From Luteimonas salinisoli (GTDB lineage: Bacteria > Pseudomonadota > Gammaproteobacteria > Xanthomonadales > Xanthomonadaceae), in the NCBI RefSeq assembly GCF_013425525.1, contig NZ_JACCKA010000086.1:24877-88876 (forward strand): 64,000 nucleotides of DNA. The letters are read 5' to 3'. The position numbers and the translations under genes were made by a program. Below, piece after piece: positions 33,871 through 42,017 of the stretch (the first letter of the stretch is position 1; each line of letters begins with the position of its first letter). The notes under the pieces were generated by a model. It saw nothing but the letters and a program-made list of their open reading frames with translations. It searched no databases and was not told the origin of the DNA.

Positions 33871-33971
33871 CGCACCTAGCGCCTGCGCCGGACCGGGCTC
33901 GTCAGGGCCCGGTGCCGCGAGTCGCGAATCCCGATGGGGCATAGATCCTCACCTTGCTGGTCAGCCACCTT

Positions 33972-34535
33972 CTACGGCTGCTCGGAGACTACGCGGTCGA
34001 TCCACTCGATGTAATGGCTCACGCGGGCGTTGCAGGCGGCATGACCGTAGCGCCCGGGCCGGGACGTCCTGCCCTTCCCCACGATCTTGACGACCTGGCC
34101 ATGCTCGTCGCTGGCGCCGTAGAGCGCGACAGGAGCGACATCCGTCACGCGATCGGTCAACTCGATCAGCGCGATGTCGTCGGAGGAGGCGAGAAAGGTC
34201 ACGATCAGCACGGCCTCTCCGCTGGCCATGGCTTGGTCGATCAGCGATTGCGGCAGCGCCTTGTATCCCGGATGGATGACGACGCGTTCGACCCTCCTGG
34301 GGATGCCGTTGATCACGACCTGCTTGAGTTCGAAATGCAGCGGGATGGTGTGGGCGGCGGTCACGGCCCACCGGGGTGCGATCAACGTGCCGTGGCCGTC
34401 GCCAGGCATGTCCACGAGCGCGGGAAACTCGGCGGCGGGAATCCGATACTCCGCATCGTCGACGTCGTCGCGAATGACGATGGCGTGGGCGGCCGAGGAC
34501 GCTCCCAGAAGGAGTAATAGCAAGAGTCGAGTCAT
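33972..34535 (-). CDS. Secreted trypsin-like protease homologue lacking the catalytic serine region
   Basis: A 187-residue protein with a signal peptide (MTRLLLLLLLGASSAAHA). The chymotrypsin-fold histidine loop (WAVTAAHT) and aspartate strand (SSDDIALIEL) are intact. The third catalytic motif (GDSGGP) is absent: the chain jumps from GRYGHAACNA to RVSHYIEWIDRVV, which is the usual C-terminal helix. This looks like an in-frame loss of about 60 residues. The product is expected to be secreted but inactive as a protease. Confidence 0.7.
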   Translation of the reverse strand: MTRLLLLLLLGASSAAHAIVIRDDVDDAEYRIPAAEFPALVDMPGDGHGTLIAPRWAVTAAHTIPLHFELKQVVINGIPRRVERVVIHPGYKALPQSLIDQAMASGEAVLIVTFLASSDDIALIELTDRVTDVAPVALYGASDEHGQVVKIVGKGRTSRPGRYGHAACNARVSHYIEWIDRVVSEQP

Positions 34536-34560
34536 GCGTGATTCCATTGGGAGCCAGCGG

Positions 34561-34600
34561 GTGAGGTCGGGCCGGCCGCGAAGCGGAACGGATTGAGCGG
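34561..34600 (-). other. Weak attC-like site
   Basis: GGGCCGGCCGCGAAGCGGAA followed by CGGATTGAGCGG resembles the central part of an inverted attC and lies just downstream of the Coq7-like gene. Core boxes are not visible, so this is a tentative call. Confidence 0.3.
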
Positions 34601-34642
34601 CCGCACCGTGGCACGGCGTCTGCCCGGATTAACGGCAATTCC

Positions 34643-35161
34643 TCACGCCCGCATCCCCAGCCAGATGACCGATTCAGTGGCGGCGGAGACCATGGGGACG
34701 AGGACCTTGGGCCAGAATCTACCAGCTTGGACCTGGCTTGCGGAGCGGTCGTGGTGTTGCTGTTCTTCCGCGACGATCGAGGAGATGGCGGAAGCGGCTG
34801 CCGAGTCGCTGTCACGCAAAGCGACAAGCTGCTGCTGGAGATGCCGGAGTACGACGCTCTCTACTGCGGCGGTCGTGGCCGCGATGGCGCTGGGTCCGAG
34901 CAGGCCGGTGGTGGCGCCGAGCACGAAACCGCCGAGACCGCAAAGCCAATAGCTACGGCAGCGCCGCTGCCTCCGGCGCTGCAGCTCGGCGCGGAAGATG
35001 TCCCGATGCCGGCGTTCGTGCGACCGGAACTCGGTGAGCTCGCCGATCATTCCTCGTGCAGTGAGGCGAGCCATGAGAATCTGGCCTGTATAGATACAGA
35101 TGGCGCCATGCTCGCCGGCGTGGTTAATCTTGATGATGCGATTGCCGAGATCACTGGCCAA
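34643..35161 (-). CDS. Coq7/DMQ-hydroxylase-like di-iron protein
   Basis: A 172-residue protein with the ferritin-like carboxylate-bridged di-iron pattern: RIIKINHAGEHGAICIYTGQ, then EFRSHERRHRDIF, then AAVESVVLRHL, and EEQQHHD. Coq7 proteins hydroxylate demethoxyubiquinone, the penultimate ring step in ubiquinone synthesis, at the inner membrane. All predicted iron ligands are present. Unusually, the gene sits in an accessory cluster of small cassette-like genes, not near other ubi genes, so it may be a second or horizontally acquired copy. Confidence 0.75.
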   Translation of the reverse strand: MASDLGNRIIKINHAGEHGAICIYTGQILMARLTARGMIGELTEFRSHERRHRDIFRAELQRRRQRRCRSYWLCGLGGFVLGATTGLLGPSAIAATTAAVESVVLRHLQQQLVALRDSDSAAASAISSIVAEEQQHHDRSASQVQAGRFWPKVLVPMVSAATESVIWLGMRA

Positions 35162-35194
35162 ATGAGCTTCTCCGCGGCTTGCCAGGAAGCAGCC

Positions 35195-35467
35195 TCAAGC
35201 GTCGTATTCCGCAACGGGTCCGACCTTCACCGGCGGCTCCCGGAGCGCGAGCTTCCGCGCGATCGCGGGCACTTCCGGATCGGCGAGGAAGCCTTCGTAA
35301 TCCTCCTGTGCCCAGTCGAAGAACGCCCACACCCGCTGAGGGTCGTCGGGGTCGCGGATGAGGTGGGCACCCTTGCAGCCGTGCTCGCGCCGCTTCGCGA
35401 CGCCCTCGTTCGAGAAGGTCCGCAGGAACTGGTCGAAGTCCGTGACGTTGGCGATGGTGACGATCAT
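35195..35467 (-). CDS. Antibiotic-biosynthesis-monooxygenase-like small protein
   Basis: A 90-residue dimeric alpha+beta barrel-type protein (MIVTIANVTDFDQFLRTFSN, then HLIRDPDDPQRVWAFFDWAQ). It resembles the ABM/ferredoxin-like superfamily, whose members include cofactor-free monooxygenases and stress proteins. No reaction can be assigned. It lies 33 nt upstream of the Coq7-like gene on the same strand, so an operon with that oxygenase is likely. Confidence 0.6.
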   Translation of the reverse strand: MIVTIANVTDFDQFLRTFSNEGVAKRREHGCKGAHLIRDPDDPQRVWAFFDWAQEDYEGFLADPEVPAIARKLALREPPVKVGPVAEYDA

Positions 35468-35600
35468 GGTGCCTCCCGATGGCGGGCGCTGGCTGGGCCC
35501 CTCAGGTGCGAGCGTAGGCCGGTGCCATCCGGGGTGTCGAGCAGTGCCAGGCGGTTCGCGCTTAGGTGGGATGCGCGGCGACGAACCTGCGGCCACAGCC

Positions 35601-36461
35601 TTATGCGCGCCCGGCGGCACAGACCGCGACGTTCGGCACCCTGACGCTGCCATCGGCCGTGGTGTACTGCCGGAGCCGGTCGCCGAGTCTCTGTCGGTAT
35701 TCCGCCAGCTCCGTCGACGTTCTGCCGAGGAGCAGCGCGGAAAACTGCGGCGAGACGTCCATCAGGTATTGCGTGCAGTCGTCGGCGGACCGAAATTCCA
35801 ATGTCAGCGCGACTTCCTCGACGCGTACATCCGTGAACCCGGCAAGCACCAGCTGCTGCGCCAGGGCGGCTTCTGCCGAGCCGGAAGCAGGTACGGCGGG
35901 CTCCGACGGCGGCGGCAGGTCGAACGTCTCGATGGCGGCAGCCATCGCAAGGCCCACCATGGGGCGGCCCCTCGGCCCCGCCTGCCACACCGACGTGGCG
36001 AACGATCCCCCGGGAACCAGAAGGCGCCGGATCGCGGCCGCGGTGGTCGGCGGATCGGGCAGGTAGCTGATGCCCCAGCGGCAGAGAGCGGCGTCGAAGC
36101 TGTCGTCCGGAAACTCCAGTTCCCGTGCATCCATTTCCAGGAAATCCACGTTCGCCAAGCCCAGCCCGGCGGCCCGCTCCCGGGCGATAGCGAGCATCCG
36201 GGGCGAGCAGTCGGTCGCCAGCACCCGCCCCCGGGGGCCGACACGGGCTGCCGCCAGCAATGCGGGCTCGCCGATGCCGGTGGCGATGTCCAGCACACGT
36301 TGGCCGGGCGCGACCGCCGCCAACTCGAGCATCCGCGCACTCACTGCCTGCGCGCCCTGCTCGATGGTCGGCCACCACTGCTTCCAGCCGGCGGCGACGC
36401 CGTCCCAGTGCTGGCGCTGGTCGTCGGTACGGCGCGCTGGATCACTCGATCGAGTGCTCAT
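35601..36461 (-). CDS. Class I SAM-dependent methyltransferase (UbiE-like)
   Basis: A 286-residue protein. AdoMet motif I is VLDIATGIGEPALLAA, followed by GRVLATDCSPRMLAIARERA and post-motif FDAALCRWGISYLPDP, the layout of UbiE/COQ5-type enzymes acting on small molecules. The N-terminus WDGVAAGWKQWWPTIEQGA is typical of this subgroup. The substrate is unknown. ATG 36461 was chosen over a longer frame that reaches into the divergent intergenic region. Confidence 0.8.
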   Translation of the reverse strand: MSTRSSDPARRTDDQRQHWDGVAAGWKQWWPTIEQGAQAVSARMLELAAVAPGQRVLDIATGIGEPALLAAARVGPRGRVLATDCSPRMLAIARERAAGLGLANVDFLEMDARELEFPDDSFDAALCRWGISYLPDPPTTAAAIRRLLVPGGSFATSVWQAGPRGRPMVGLAMAAAIETFDLPPPSEPAVPASGSAEAALAQQLVLAGFTDVRVEEVALTLEFRSADDCTQYLMDVSPQFSALLLGRTSTELAEYRQRLGDRLRQYTTADGSVRVPNVAVCAAGRA

Positions 36462-36574
36462 GGAGTCGATCTCTTCGCCAACCTTGGATTCGTTAGACGC
36501 CGTTGCCGGGATTCTCACCCATCGATAACCCCTTCGCCCTTTCCATGGTCTCAAATCCAGGCTGGGATGGGCGT

Positions 36575-37456
36575 ATGAAAATGAAGCGACTTCGCCTGTC
36601 GGGCGGCACCGAGCTGGCGTACGCCACGGTGGGCGATGCCTCCAGGCCCGCCCTGCTGCTGCTCCACGGGACCCCGAACTCGGCGCGAATGTTCCGGTCA
36701 GTCGTGCCAGCGCTGGCGCAGGCCGCCTATGTGATCGCGCCGGATCTGCCCGGGCACGGCCAGTCCGACGTGCTTCCGTCGGTCTCGTTCTCCGCCATGG
36801 GCCAGGCGATCGCCGAGCTGCTGGAGCGGCTCGGGGTCGGGCCGCGCTTCATCTACCTGCACGATTGGGGCGCGCCGGTGGGCCTGCACATCGCGATGCA
36901 GGCGCCGGAGCAGGTGCTGGGGCTCATCGTCCAGAACGCCAACGCGCACCGGTCGGGATGGGGACCGGGGTGGGCTTCGCAGTTGGAGTACTGGTCGCAG
37001 CCGAACGCGGAGAACACGGCGGCGGTCACCGCGCACCTGACCCTCGAAGGCACCCGCGACACCTACGTTTCCGGCGTCCCGCCGGAGGTGGCCGAGCGGA
37101 TCCCTGCCGAACGCTGGGAAGAGGACTGGCGGGTGATGAACCTGCCGGGCCACCTGGACACCCAGCGCGCGCTGATCGACGACTACGCGAACTACGCCGC
37201 ACGCTTCGACGACGTCGCCAGGTACCTCGAGCGCTGGCAGCCGCCCGCCTTGATGGTGTGGGGAAGGCACGACATCTATTTCGATCTGGCCGAGGTGCTG
37301 TCGTGGATGCGCGCGCTGCCGAGAATGGAGGCGCACATCCTCGACGCCGGCCACCTGCTGCTCGAGACGCATGCGGCCACGGCCGTGCCGCTGATGCTCG
37401 ACTTCATCCACCGCGCGGCGAGCGAACGGAAGACTGGTGACGCACCCAGGGCCTGA
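36575..37456 (+). CDS. Alpha/beta hydrolase (haloalkane-dehalogenase/epoxide-hydrolase-like)
   Basis: A 293-residue hydrolase. The oxyanion segment is LLLLHGTPNSARMF. The nucleophile elbow HDWGAPVG carries Asp instead of Ser, as in haloalkane dehalogenases and epoxide hydrolases. The acid is Asp in WGRHDIYF and the His lies in AGHLLLET. An Asp nucleophile implies a covalent alkyl-ester intermediate. The substrate is unknown. ATG 36575 precedes the fold; a second ATG at 36581 is equally possible. It is divergent from the methyltransferase gene. Confidence 0.8.
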   Translation: MKMKRLRLSGGTELAYATVGDASRPALLLLHGTPNSARMFRSVVPALAQAAYVIAPDLPGHGQSDVLPSVSFSAMGQAIAELLERLGVGPRFIYLHDWGAPVGLHIAMQAPEQVLGLIVQNANAHRSGWGPGWASQLEYWSQPNAENTAAVTAHLTLEGTRDTYVSGVPPEVAERIPAERWEEDWRVMNLPGHLDTQRALIDDYANYAARFDDVARYLERWQPPALMVWGRHDIYFDLAEVLSWMRALPRMEAHILDAGHLLLETHAATAVPLMLDFIHRAASERKTGDAPRA

Positions 37457-37762
37457 CCACCGTGCCGCGAACGCTGCCGTGCAGCGGTGAGCTGGCGGAC
37501 CGGAGAAGCTGGTCGTTCGGGGCCGAAAACCGCAGCGGGTGGCCGCGACTAGGCGCTGCTCCAGTCCTGTTGCAAACAACACTTGTCATTGGCACTTGGA
37601 TATGACAAGCTAGCTTTGCGTTTAGGGAAGTTTGCGGTGCACCTGCCGAGCGCTTCCTGATTCGCCCGTTCGGGCCGCTGCCTCCGCTCACCCCGTCGGG
37701 GCGCCGTCGCGCTGTCTGTCCGCAACGCTCGTCCGCGCTCCCTCTTGCCAAGGAACACTCTC
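37457..37762. other. Intergenic region with putative operator
   Basis: About 306 nt after the hydrolase gene. It contains the inverted repeat at 37582-37609 and the promoter side of the membrane protein/XRE pair. Nothing else was recognised. Confidence 0.5.
37582..37609. promoter_or_regulatory. CTTGTCAT...ATGACAAG inverted repeat (putative operator)
   Basis: 8-bp arms separated by 12 bp. It is located about 155 bp upstream of the membrane protein/XRE operon, in a locally AT-rich patch. A plausible binding site for the XRE regulator encoded two genes downstream. Confidence 0.4.
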
Positions 37763-38245
37763 ATGACCATCCACCCTCCCGGAAAGATCGGCCGGTACAC
37801 GCTTTGGCTTTCGCCGGTCGTCATCGTGGTCGTCGGCTTCGTTGCCGCGATCCCGTGGCTGAAGCAGCAGGACGATGCGCTCGTCCTGGCGCTAACCGCC
37901 GCGGCATCAATCTTCGTGATGGGCTACGCCCTTTTCATTTCTCACCGGCTGCAGCGGCAATTGGATGAAGTGCAGATCGCTAGCGCAGGATTCGCCAGCT
38001 CCCGTGGTTGGGTCTGGGGCGCGAACGCCACGGTCGTGCTGCTGCTGCTACCGCCGGTGACCAACTGGCTGATCGACCTGGTGAACACTTTGAGCACCGG
38101 GTCGCCGGACACGCCAGATCGCGGCGCCGTGCATCTGGCGCTTTTCCTCGGCCTCATCCTGGTCGTCCTCATGCAGCTGGTTGCCGTCATCGTCGCATCC
38201 GCGATCTGGCAGCGCCGCATGGAAGGACCGGGGGAACCGTCATGA
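37763..38245 (+). CDS. Four-helix membrane protein cotranscribed with an XRE regulator
   Basis: A 160-residue protein with four hydrophobic helices (LWLSPVVIVVVGFVAAIPWL; ALTAAASIFVMGYALFI; TVVLLLLPPVTNWLIDLV; LFLGLILVVLMQLVAVIVAS). It follows AAGGA eight bases before ATG 37763. The pairing of a small membrane protein with a short YozG-like XRE repressor 19 nt downstream is a recurrent two-gene unit in bacteria; its function is unknown. Confidence 0.7.
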   Translation: MTIHPPGKIGRYTLWLSPVVIVVVGFVAAIPWLKQQDDALVLALTAAASIFVMGYALFISHRLQRQLDEVQIASAGFASSRGWVWGANATVVLLLLPPVTNWLIDLVNTLSTGSPDTPDRGAVHLALFLGLILVVLMQLVAVIVASAIWQRRMEGPGEPS

Positions 38246-38264
38246 CGGGCGGGCGGACGTCGAC

Positions 38265-38462
38265 ATGAAAAACCGAATCCGCGTGCTGCGTGCCGAGAAG
38301 GCGTGGAGCCAGGCAGAACTGGCCGAGCGCGTGCGCGTCTCGCGCAACTCCATCAACGCCATCGAGAACGGCCGGTTCGATCCATCGCTGCCGCTCGCCT
38401 TCCGCATCGCCGACGCCTTCGGCCTCAGTGTCGAGGAAGTGTTCGACAAGACGGATGCCTGA
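38265..38462 (+). CDS. Short XRE-family transcriptional regulator (YozG-like)
   Basis: A 65-residue stand-alone Cro/CI HTH: IRVLRAEKAWSQAELAERVR, then VSRNSINAIENGRFDPSLPL, AFRIADAFGLSVEEVF. No ligand domain is present. It is likely the repressor of its own two-gene operon, probably acting at the inverted repeat near 37600. Confidence 0.88.
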   Translation: MKNRIRVLRAEKAWSQAELAERVRVSRNSINAIENGRFDPSLPLAFRIADAFGLSVEEVFDKTDA

Positions 38463-38686
38463 GCGAGGATGCTGGAGGCTTCGGAGGACGAACGCCACTC
38501 CCGCGATTGCGCGCTAGCCAGCGCTTGCGCGGGGGCGGCAGATGCGACACGACGCGAATGCCGGCATGGGTAGCAAGACAAACCGCGCAGCGGCTGCACT
38601 CGACCTGAAGCGGTACCCCGGGGCCGGGTGTAGACGCCTGTGATGGTAAAAGTCGACATGGTCGCGTACCGCAATGCACGTGTTGG

Positions 38687-39205
38687 TCAGAACTTGCCAA
38701 TATGGACTAGTGACGGCGGGCCGATCTGGAGGCCGCCGTTGATGGCCAGTACCTCGAGCTGAAGGGAGAACGGGCTGTCGCGGGTTTCTGGAGGATCAGT
38801 CAGTGCGAAGGCGAACACGGAAGCTTCGCCGTCATGCGTGAACTCCGACGACACGATGGGAAAGTTGGGGAACGCCATGAAGCGGTCCTGCTCGGGTCCG
38901 TTCGGGGCTCGGAACAGGAAACCGAGTTCTTCGAGGCTGAAAGGCGAACCCGGCGGGACGCTCACCTCCAGCGTGACCCAAGTCAGACTGCGGCAACTAC
39001 CAGCCACCATCGCCGATGCGCGAACGAGCTCCCGGACCTTCACGACCGGCGCGGGGACATCCAGCGCGACATAGAAGTCGTGCGCACTTTCGAAAGCCTC
39101 CTGGTCCGGGACGAACTTCGCAAGAGGACGCGTCACCGAGCACGCGTTCGCTGGGAACGCCGCGGTAACGAACAAGGCTGCGAGAAGCGCGACCAGGGCT
39201 CTCAT
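38687..39205 (-). CDS. Secreted protein of unknown function
   Basis: A 172-residue protein with signal peptide MRALVALLAALFVTAAFPAN followed by a cysteine-containing beta-rich domain (two cysteines, likely disulfide). No family was recognised. ATG 39205 is set by the signal peptide. ATG 39223 has a somewhat better AAGTGGAG upstream and would add six residues. It is part of the minus-strand cassette-like cluster, downstream of the aadA fragment. Confidence 0.55.
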   Translation of the reverse strand: MRALVALLAALFVTAAFPANACSVTRPLAKFVPDQEAFESAHDFYVALDVPAPVVKVRELVRASAMVAGSCRSLTWVTLEVSVPPGSPFSLEELGFLFRAPNGPEQDRFMAFPNFPIVSSEFTHDGEASVFAFALTDPPETRDSPFSLQLEVLAINGGLQIGPPSLVHIGKF

Positions 39206-39333
39206 GTCGTTGCTAGGCGGCATCTCCACTTCCCCCGGGCCCATGGCTCAGGATGGATGCTACTACTGGAAGAGGCGACCTGACGGCGACCAAAGGTCTG
39301 GGGTTGCCGGGGATCACCGGCGTGGCGCGAGTC

Positions 39334-39507
39334 CACCAGGGCAATGCTGTGTTGTCTTGCCTTCGTCAGCAGAATCGCCAGATCGGCATCGATCGAGGCA
39401 GGCTCGAAGGCGCGTGCAAGAATGGCGTTGCGCTGCCATTCCCCGAACTGAAATTCCCGTCTGGCAGGATGGCGCCACGGCACGACGTCGGCGTGCACGA
39501 CAACGCC
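39334..39507 (-). pseudogene. aadA: aadA (ANT(3'')-Ia-type) adenylyltransferase gene fragment
   Basis: The minus strand encodes VVVHADVVPWRHPARREFQF, GEWQRNAILARAFEPASIDA and DLAILLTKARQHSIALV. This aligns without gaps to the middle of AadA proteins (VVHDDIIPWRYPAKRELQFG, EWQRNDILAGIFEPATIDID, LAILLTKAREHSVALV) as remembered. The N-terminal nucleotidyl-transfer motif and the C-terminal half are missing: the fragment begins right after the stop codon of the 39508 gene and homology ends near 39334. It cannot confer resistance. aadA is a classic integron gene cassette. Confidence 0.7.
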
Positions 39508-39780
39508 CTAGAAGAAGCCAAGCGCAACCGGCACCAGGCACGCAAGGCCCAGCAGGAACGTGGCGGTGCGCTGCCAGGTCCGTGCCGCCCGGTCCACCGC
39601 GAGAACGTAACCGGAGACGAGGACCAGTGCCAGCAGCCCCGTCAGCGCCGCGACGAGTGTCCACGCGGCCGCCTGCCAGATGAGCGGATTCGCGGGAAAG
39701 GTGCAAAGGACAGCACCGGCCGCCGCAGAAATGCCGACAGCGGCCAGGATGAGTGAGCTTGTGGACGGGAATTTGCGCAT
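39508..39780 (-). CDS. Small three-helix membrane protein
   Basis: A 90-residue protein with three hydrophobic helices (LILAAVGISAAAGAVLCTF; IWQAAAWTLVAALTGLLALV; TATFLLGLACLVPVALGFF). No family was recognised. ATG 39780 was chosen; ATG 39789 is an alternative. It terminates at the junction with the aadA fragment and is the cassette-like gene nearest to hslU. Confidence 0.5.
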   Translation of the reverse strand: MRKFPSTSSLILAAVGISAAAGAVLCTFPANPLIWQAAAWTLVAALTGLLALVLVSGYVLAVDRAARTWQRTATFLLGLACLVPVALGFF

Positions 39781-39888
39781 TGCTGCCATTGGCGCCTGAA
39801 CCCAGCCGACCTGCGAACCGGGTTCGGACCGGGTGGATGGCGCCGCTGAGCCTGGGCGCCCGTGCTTGCGTCCGGCGTGCGGCCGCAC

Positions 39889-41268
39889 CTAGAGAATGTA
39901 CCGGCTCAGGTCCGGATCCTCCACCAGCCCGCCTAGTTGCTCATCGACGTAGGCGCGGTCGATGACCACGCTGTCGCTGCGGTCGGGGGCCTCGTAACTC
40001 AGAGTGTCGAGCAGGCGTTCGAGCACGGTGTGCAGGCGGCGCGCGCCGATGTTCTCCTGACGCTCGTTCACCTGCGCGGCGATCTCGGCCAGGCGCTCCA
40101 CGGCCTCGGGCTCGAAGCGCAGCTGCACGCCCTCGGTCTTCATCAGCTCGACGTACTGCAGGGTGAGCGCGGCGCGCGGCTCGGTGAGGATGCGCACGAA
40201 GTCGTCCTTGGTCAGCGCCGCCAGCTCCACCCGGATCGGGAAGCGGCCCTGCAGTTCCGGGATCAGGTCGCTGGGCTTGGCGACGTGGAAGGCGCCGGAG
40301 GCGATGAACAGGATGTGGTCGGTCTTGATCGAGCCGTACTTGGTGCTGACGGTGCTGCCTTCCACCAGCGGCAGCAGGTCGCGCTGCACGCCCTCGCGGC
40401 TGACGTCGCCGCCGCCGATGTTCTCACCACGCTTGGCGACCTTGTCGATCTCGTCGATGAAGACGATGCCGTGCTGTTCGCAGGCTTCGATGGCGGCCTC
40501 GCGCACCTCGTCCTCGTTGACCAGCTTGCCGGCCTCCTCCTCGATCAGCTGCGGCCGCGCAGCGCGGATGGTCAGCCTGCGCTTCTGGGTCCGACTGCCG
40601 GACAGGTTGGAGAACATCTGCCGCAGCTGCTGTCCCATCTCCTCCATGCCCGGCGGGGTCATGATGTCGACGCCGCTGCTGGCGGATAGTTCGAGCTCGA
40701 TCTCGCGCTCGTCCAGCTCGCCGCTGCGCAACTGGCGGCGCAGCTTCTGGCGGGTGTCGGACTCCTGCCGCGAGGGCTCGGCGCCGATGTCGACGGTGGC
40801 GGTCTGGGCGCTGAAACCGAAGGTCTGCGGCGCGGATTCGCGGCGCGGCAGCAGCGCGTCGAGGATGCGGTCCTCGGCGCGCTCCTCGGCCTGGGTGCGC
40901 ACCCGCTGCTTGGCCTGGGCGCGGAACATCTTGACCGCGGTGTCGGCCAGGTCGCGGATGATCTGCTCGACGTCCTTGCCCACGTAGCCGACCTCGGTGA
41001 AACGGGTCGCTTCCACCTTCACGAACGGCGCATTGGCCAGGGTGGCCAGGCGCCGCGCGATCTCGGTCTTGCCCACGCCGGTGGGGCCGATCATCAGGAT
41101 GTTCTTGGGCATGACCTCGTTGCGCAGCTCGTCGTCGAGCTGCATCCGCCGCCAACGGTTGCGCAGCGCGATCGCCACCGCGCGCTTGGCCTGCTGCTGG
41201 CCGACGATGTGGCGATCGAGCTCCTGCACGATCTCGCGGGGGGTCATGGTTGTGTTCGCTTCGCTCAT
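39889..41268 (-). CDS. hslU: ATP-dependent protease ATPase subunit HslU
   Basis: A 459-residue AAA+ unfoldase that feeds substrates into the HslV peptidase in the cytosol. Walker A is GPTGVGKT (residues 61-68), Walker B is IVFIDEID, and the variable I-domain lies between them. The C-terminal SRYIL tail, which docks into HslV, is intact. The usual gene order hslV-hslU is kept, with hslV 97 nt upstream separated by a 19-bp inverted repeat. Confidence 0.97.
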   Translation of the reverse strand: MSEANTTMTPREIVQELDRHIVGQQQAKRAVAIALRNRWRRMQLDDELRNEVMPKNILMIGPTGVGKTEIARRLATLANAPFVKVEATRFTEVGYVGKDVEQIIRDLADTAVKMFRAQAKQRVRTQAEERAEDRILDALLPRRESAPQTFGFSAQTATVDIGAEPSRQESDTRQKLRRQLRSGELDEREIELELSASSGVDIMTPPGMEEMGQQLRQMFSNLSGSRTQKRRLTIRAARPQLIEEEAGKLVNEDEVREAAIEACEQHGIVFIDEIDKVAKRGENIGGGDVSREGVQRDLLPLVEGSTVSTKYGSIKTDHILFIASGAFHVAKPSDLIPELQGRFPIRVELAALTKDDFVRILTEPRAALTLQYVELMKTEGVQLRFEPEAVERLAEIAAQVNERQENIGARRLHTVLERLLDTLSYEAPDRSDSVVIDRAYVDEQLGGLVEDPDLSRYIL

Positions 41269-41276
41269 GGGAATCG

Positions 41277-41361
41277 GGAGTCGGGAATGGGGAATGGGTA
41301 GAAGCGCGAAGGCTGTCGCGGGCGGGACGGAGGGCTCTTTCGATTCCCCATTCCCGACTCC
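41277..41361. repeat. 19-bp perfect inverted repeat between hslV and hslU
   Basis: GGAGTCGGGAATGGGGAAT (41277-41295) and ATTCCCCATTCCCGACTCC (41343-41361) flank a 47-nt loop. The arms belong to a GGGAATCGGGAATGGGGAAT-like motif often seen in Xanthomonadaceae intergenic DNA. In the hslVU transcript it would form a strong hairpin, possibly lowering hslU expression or protecting hslV mRNA. Confidence 0.75.
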
Positions 41362-41365
41362 AGAT

Positions 41366-41917
41366 TCACAGCTCTTCGACCACCACGTTGCGGTTGGTGT
41401 AGATGCACACGTCGCCGGCGATCTTCAGCGCCTCGATGGCGATGTCCTTCGCGTCCATGTTGGTGTGGGTGTGCAGCGCGCGCGCGGCGGACAGCGCGTA
41501 GGGGCCGCCGGAGCCGATCGCGACCAGGCCGTCCTCGGGTTCGATCAGGTCGCCGGTGCCGCTGATGATCAGCGAAGTCTCGCGGTCGGCCACGGCCAGC
41601 AGGGCTTCGAGCTTGCCGAAGCGGCGCTCGGTGCGCCAGTCCTTGGCGAACTCCACCGCGGCGCGCAGCAGCTGGCCGTGCTTCTCCAGCTTGGTCTCGA
41701 ACAGTTCGAACAGGGTGAAGGCGTCGGCGGCGGCGCCGGCGAAGCCGGCCAGGATCTGGCCGTCCTTGCCGAGGCGGCGCACCTTGCGGGCGTTGGCCTT
41801 CATCACGGTGTTGCCGAGGGTGACCTGGCCGTCGCCGGCGATGGCGACGCGCTCGCCGCGGCGCACCGAGACGATGGTGGTGGCGTGAAAGACGTCGGGG
41901 TGGCGGCTTGGGTCCAT
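41366..41917 (-). CDS. hslV: ATP-dependent protease peptidase subunit HslV
   Basis: A 183-residue threonine protease of the proteasome beta type. The catalytic Thr lies in [11 protein letters not shown] at residue 13, so a 12-residue propeptide ([12 protein letters not shown]) must be removed. The same extension is known in Xanthomonas Hsl[15 protein letters not shown] and the C-terminal NRNVVVEEL are conserved. It forms a double hexamer capped by HslU and degrades unfolded or regulatory proteins. Confidence 0.96.
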   Translation of the reverse strand: MDPSRHPDVFHATTIVSVRRGERVAIAGDGQVTLGNTVMKANARKVRRLGKDGQILAGFAGAAADAFTLFELFETKLEKHGQLLRAAVEFAKDWRTERRFGKLEALLAVADRETSLIISGTGDLIEPEDGLVAIGSGGPYALSAARALHTHTNMDAKDIAIEALKIAGDVCIYTNRNVVVEEL

Positions 41918-42017
41918 GGGCGCTCCGGGGGTCGAATTCCCTGTGTGGGGGCCAAACCGGGCCGGGGCAAGGGTGTCGGCTGGCGCCGGCGCGAAAGCGG
42001 CGTGCCGCAGACCGCAA

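Noticed and set aside
33871..33971. GC-rich palindrome (CCGGGCCCTGACGAGCCCGG) considered as an attC
   Set aside because: It forms a good hairpin but lacks attC-specific sequence; kept only as an argument for the shorter start of the neighbouring gene.
37457..37560. Possible attC after the plus-strand hydrolase gene
   Set aside because: Only short GCCGCG/CAGCGG segments match. The ATTCA-type arms and core boxes are missing.
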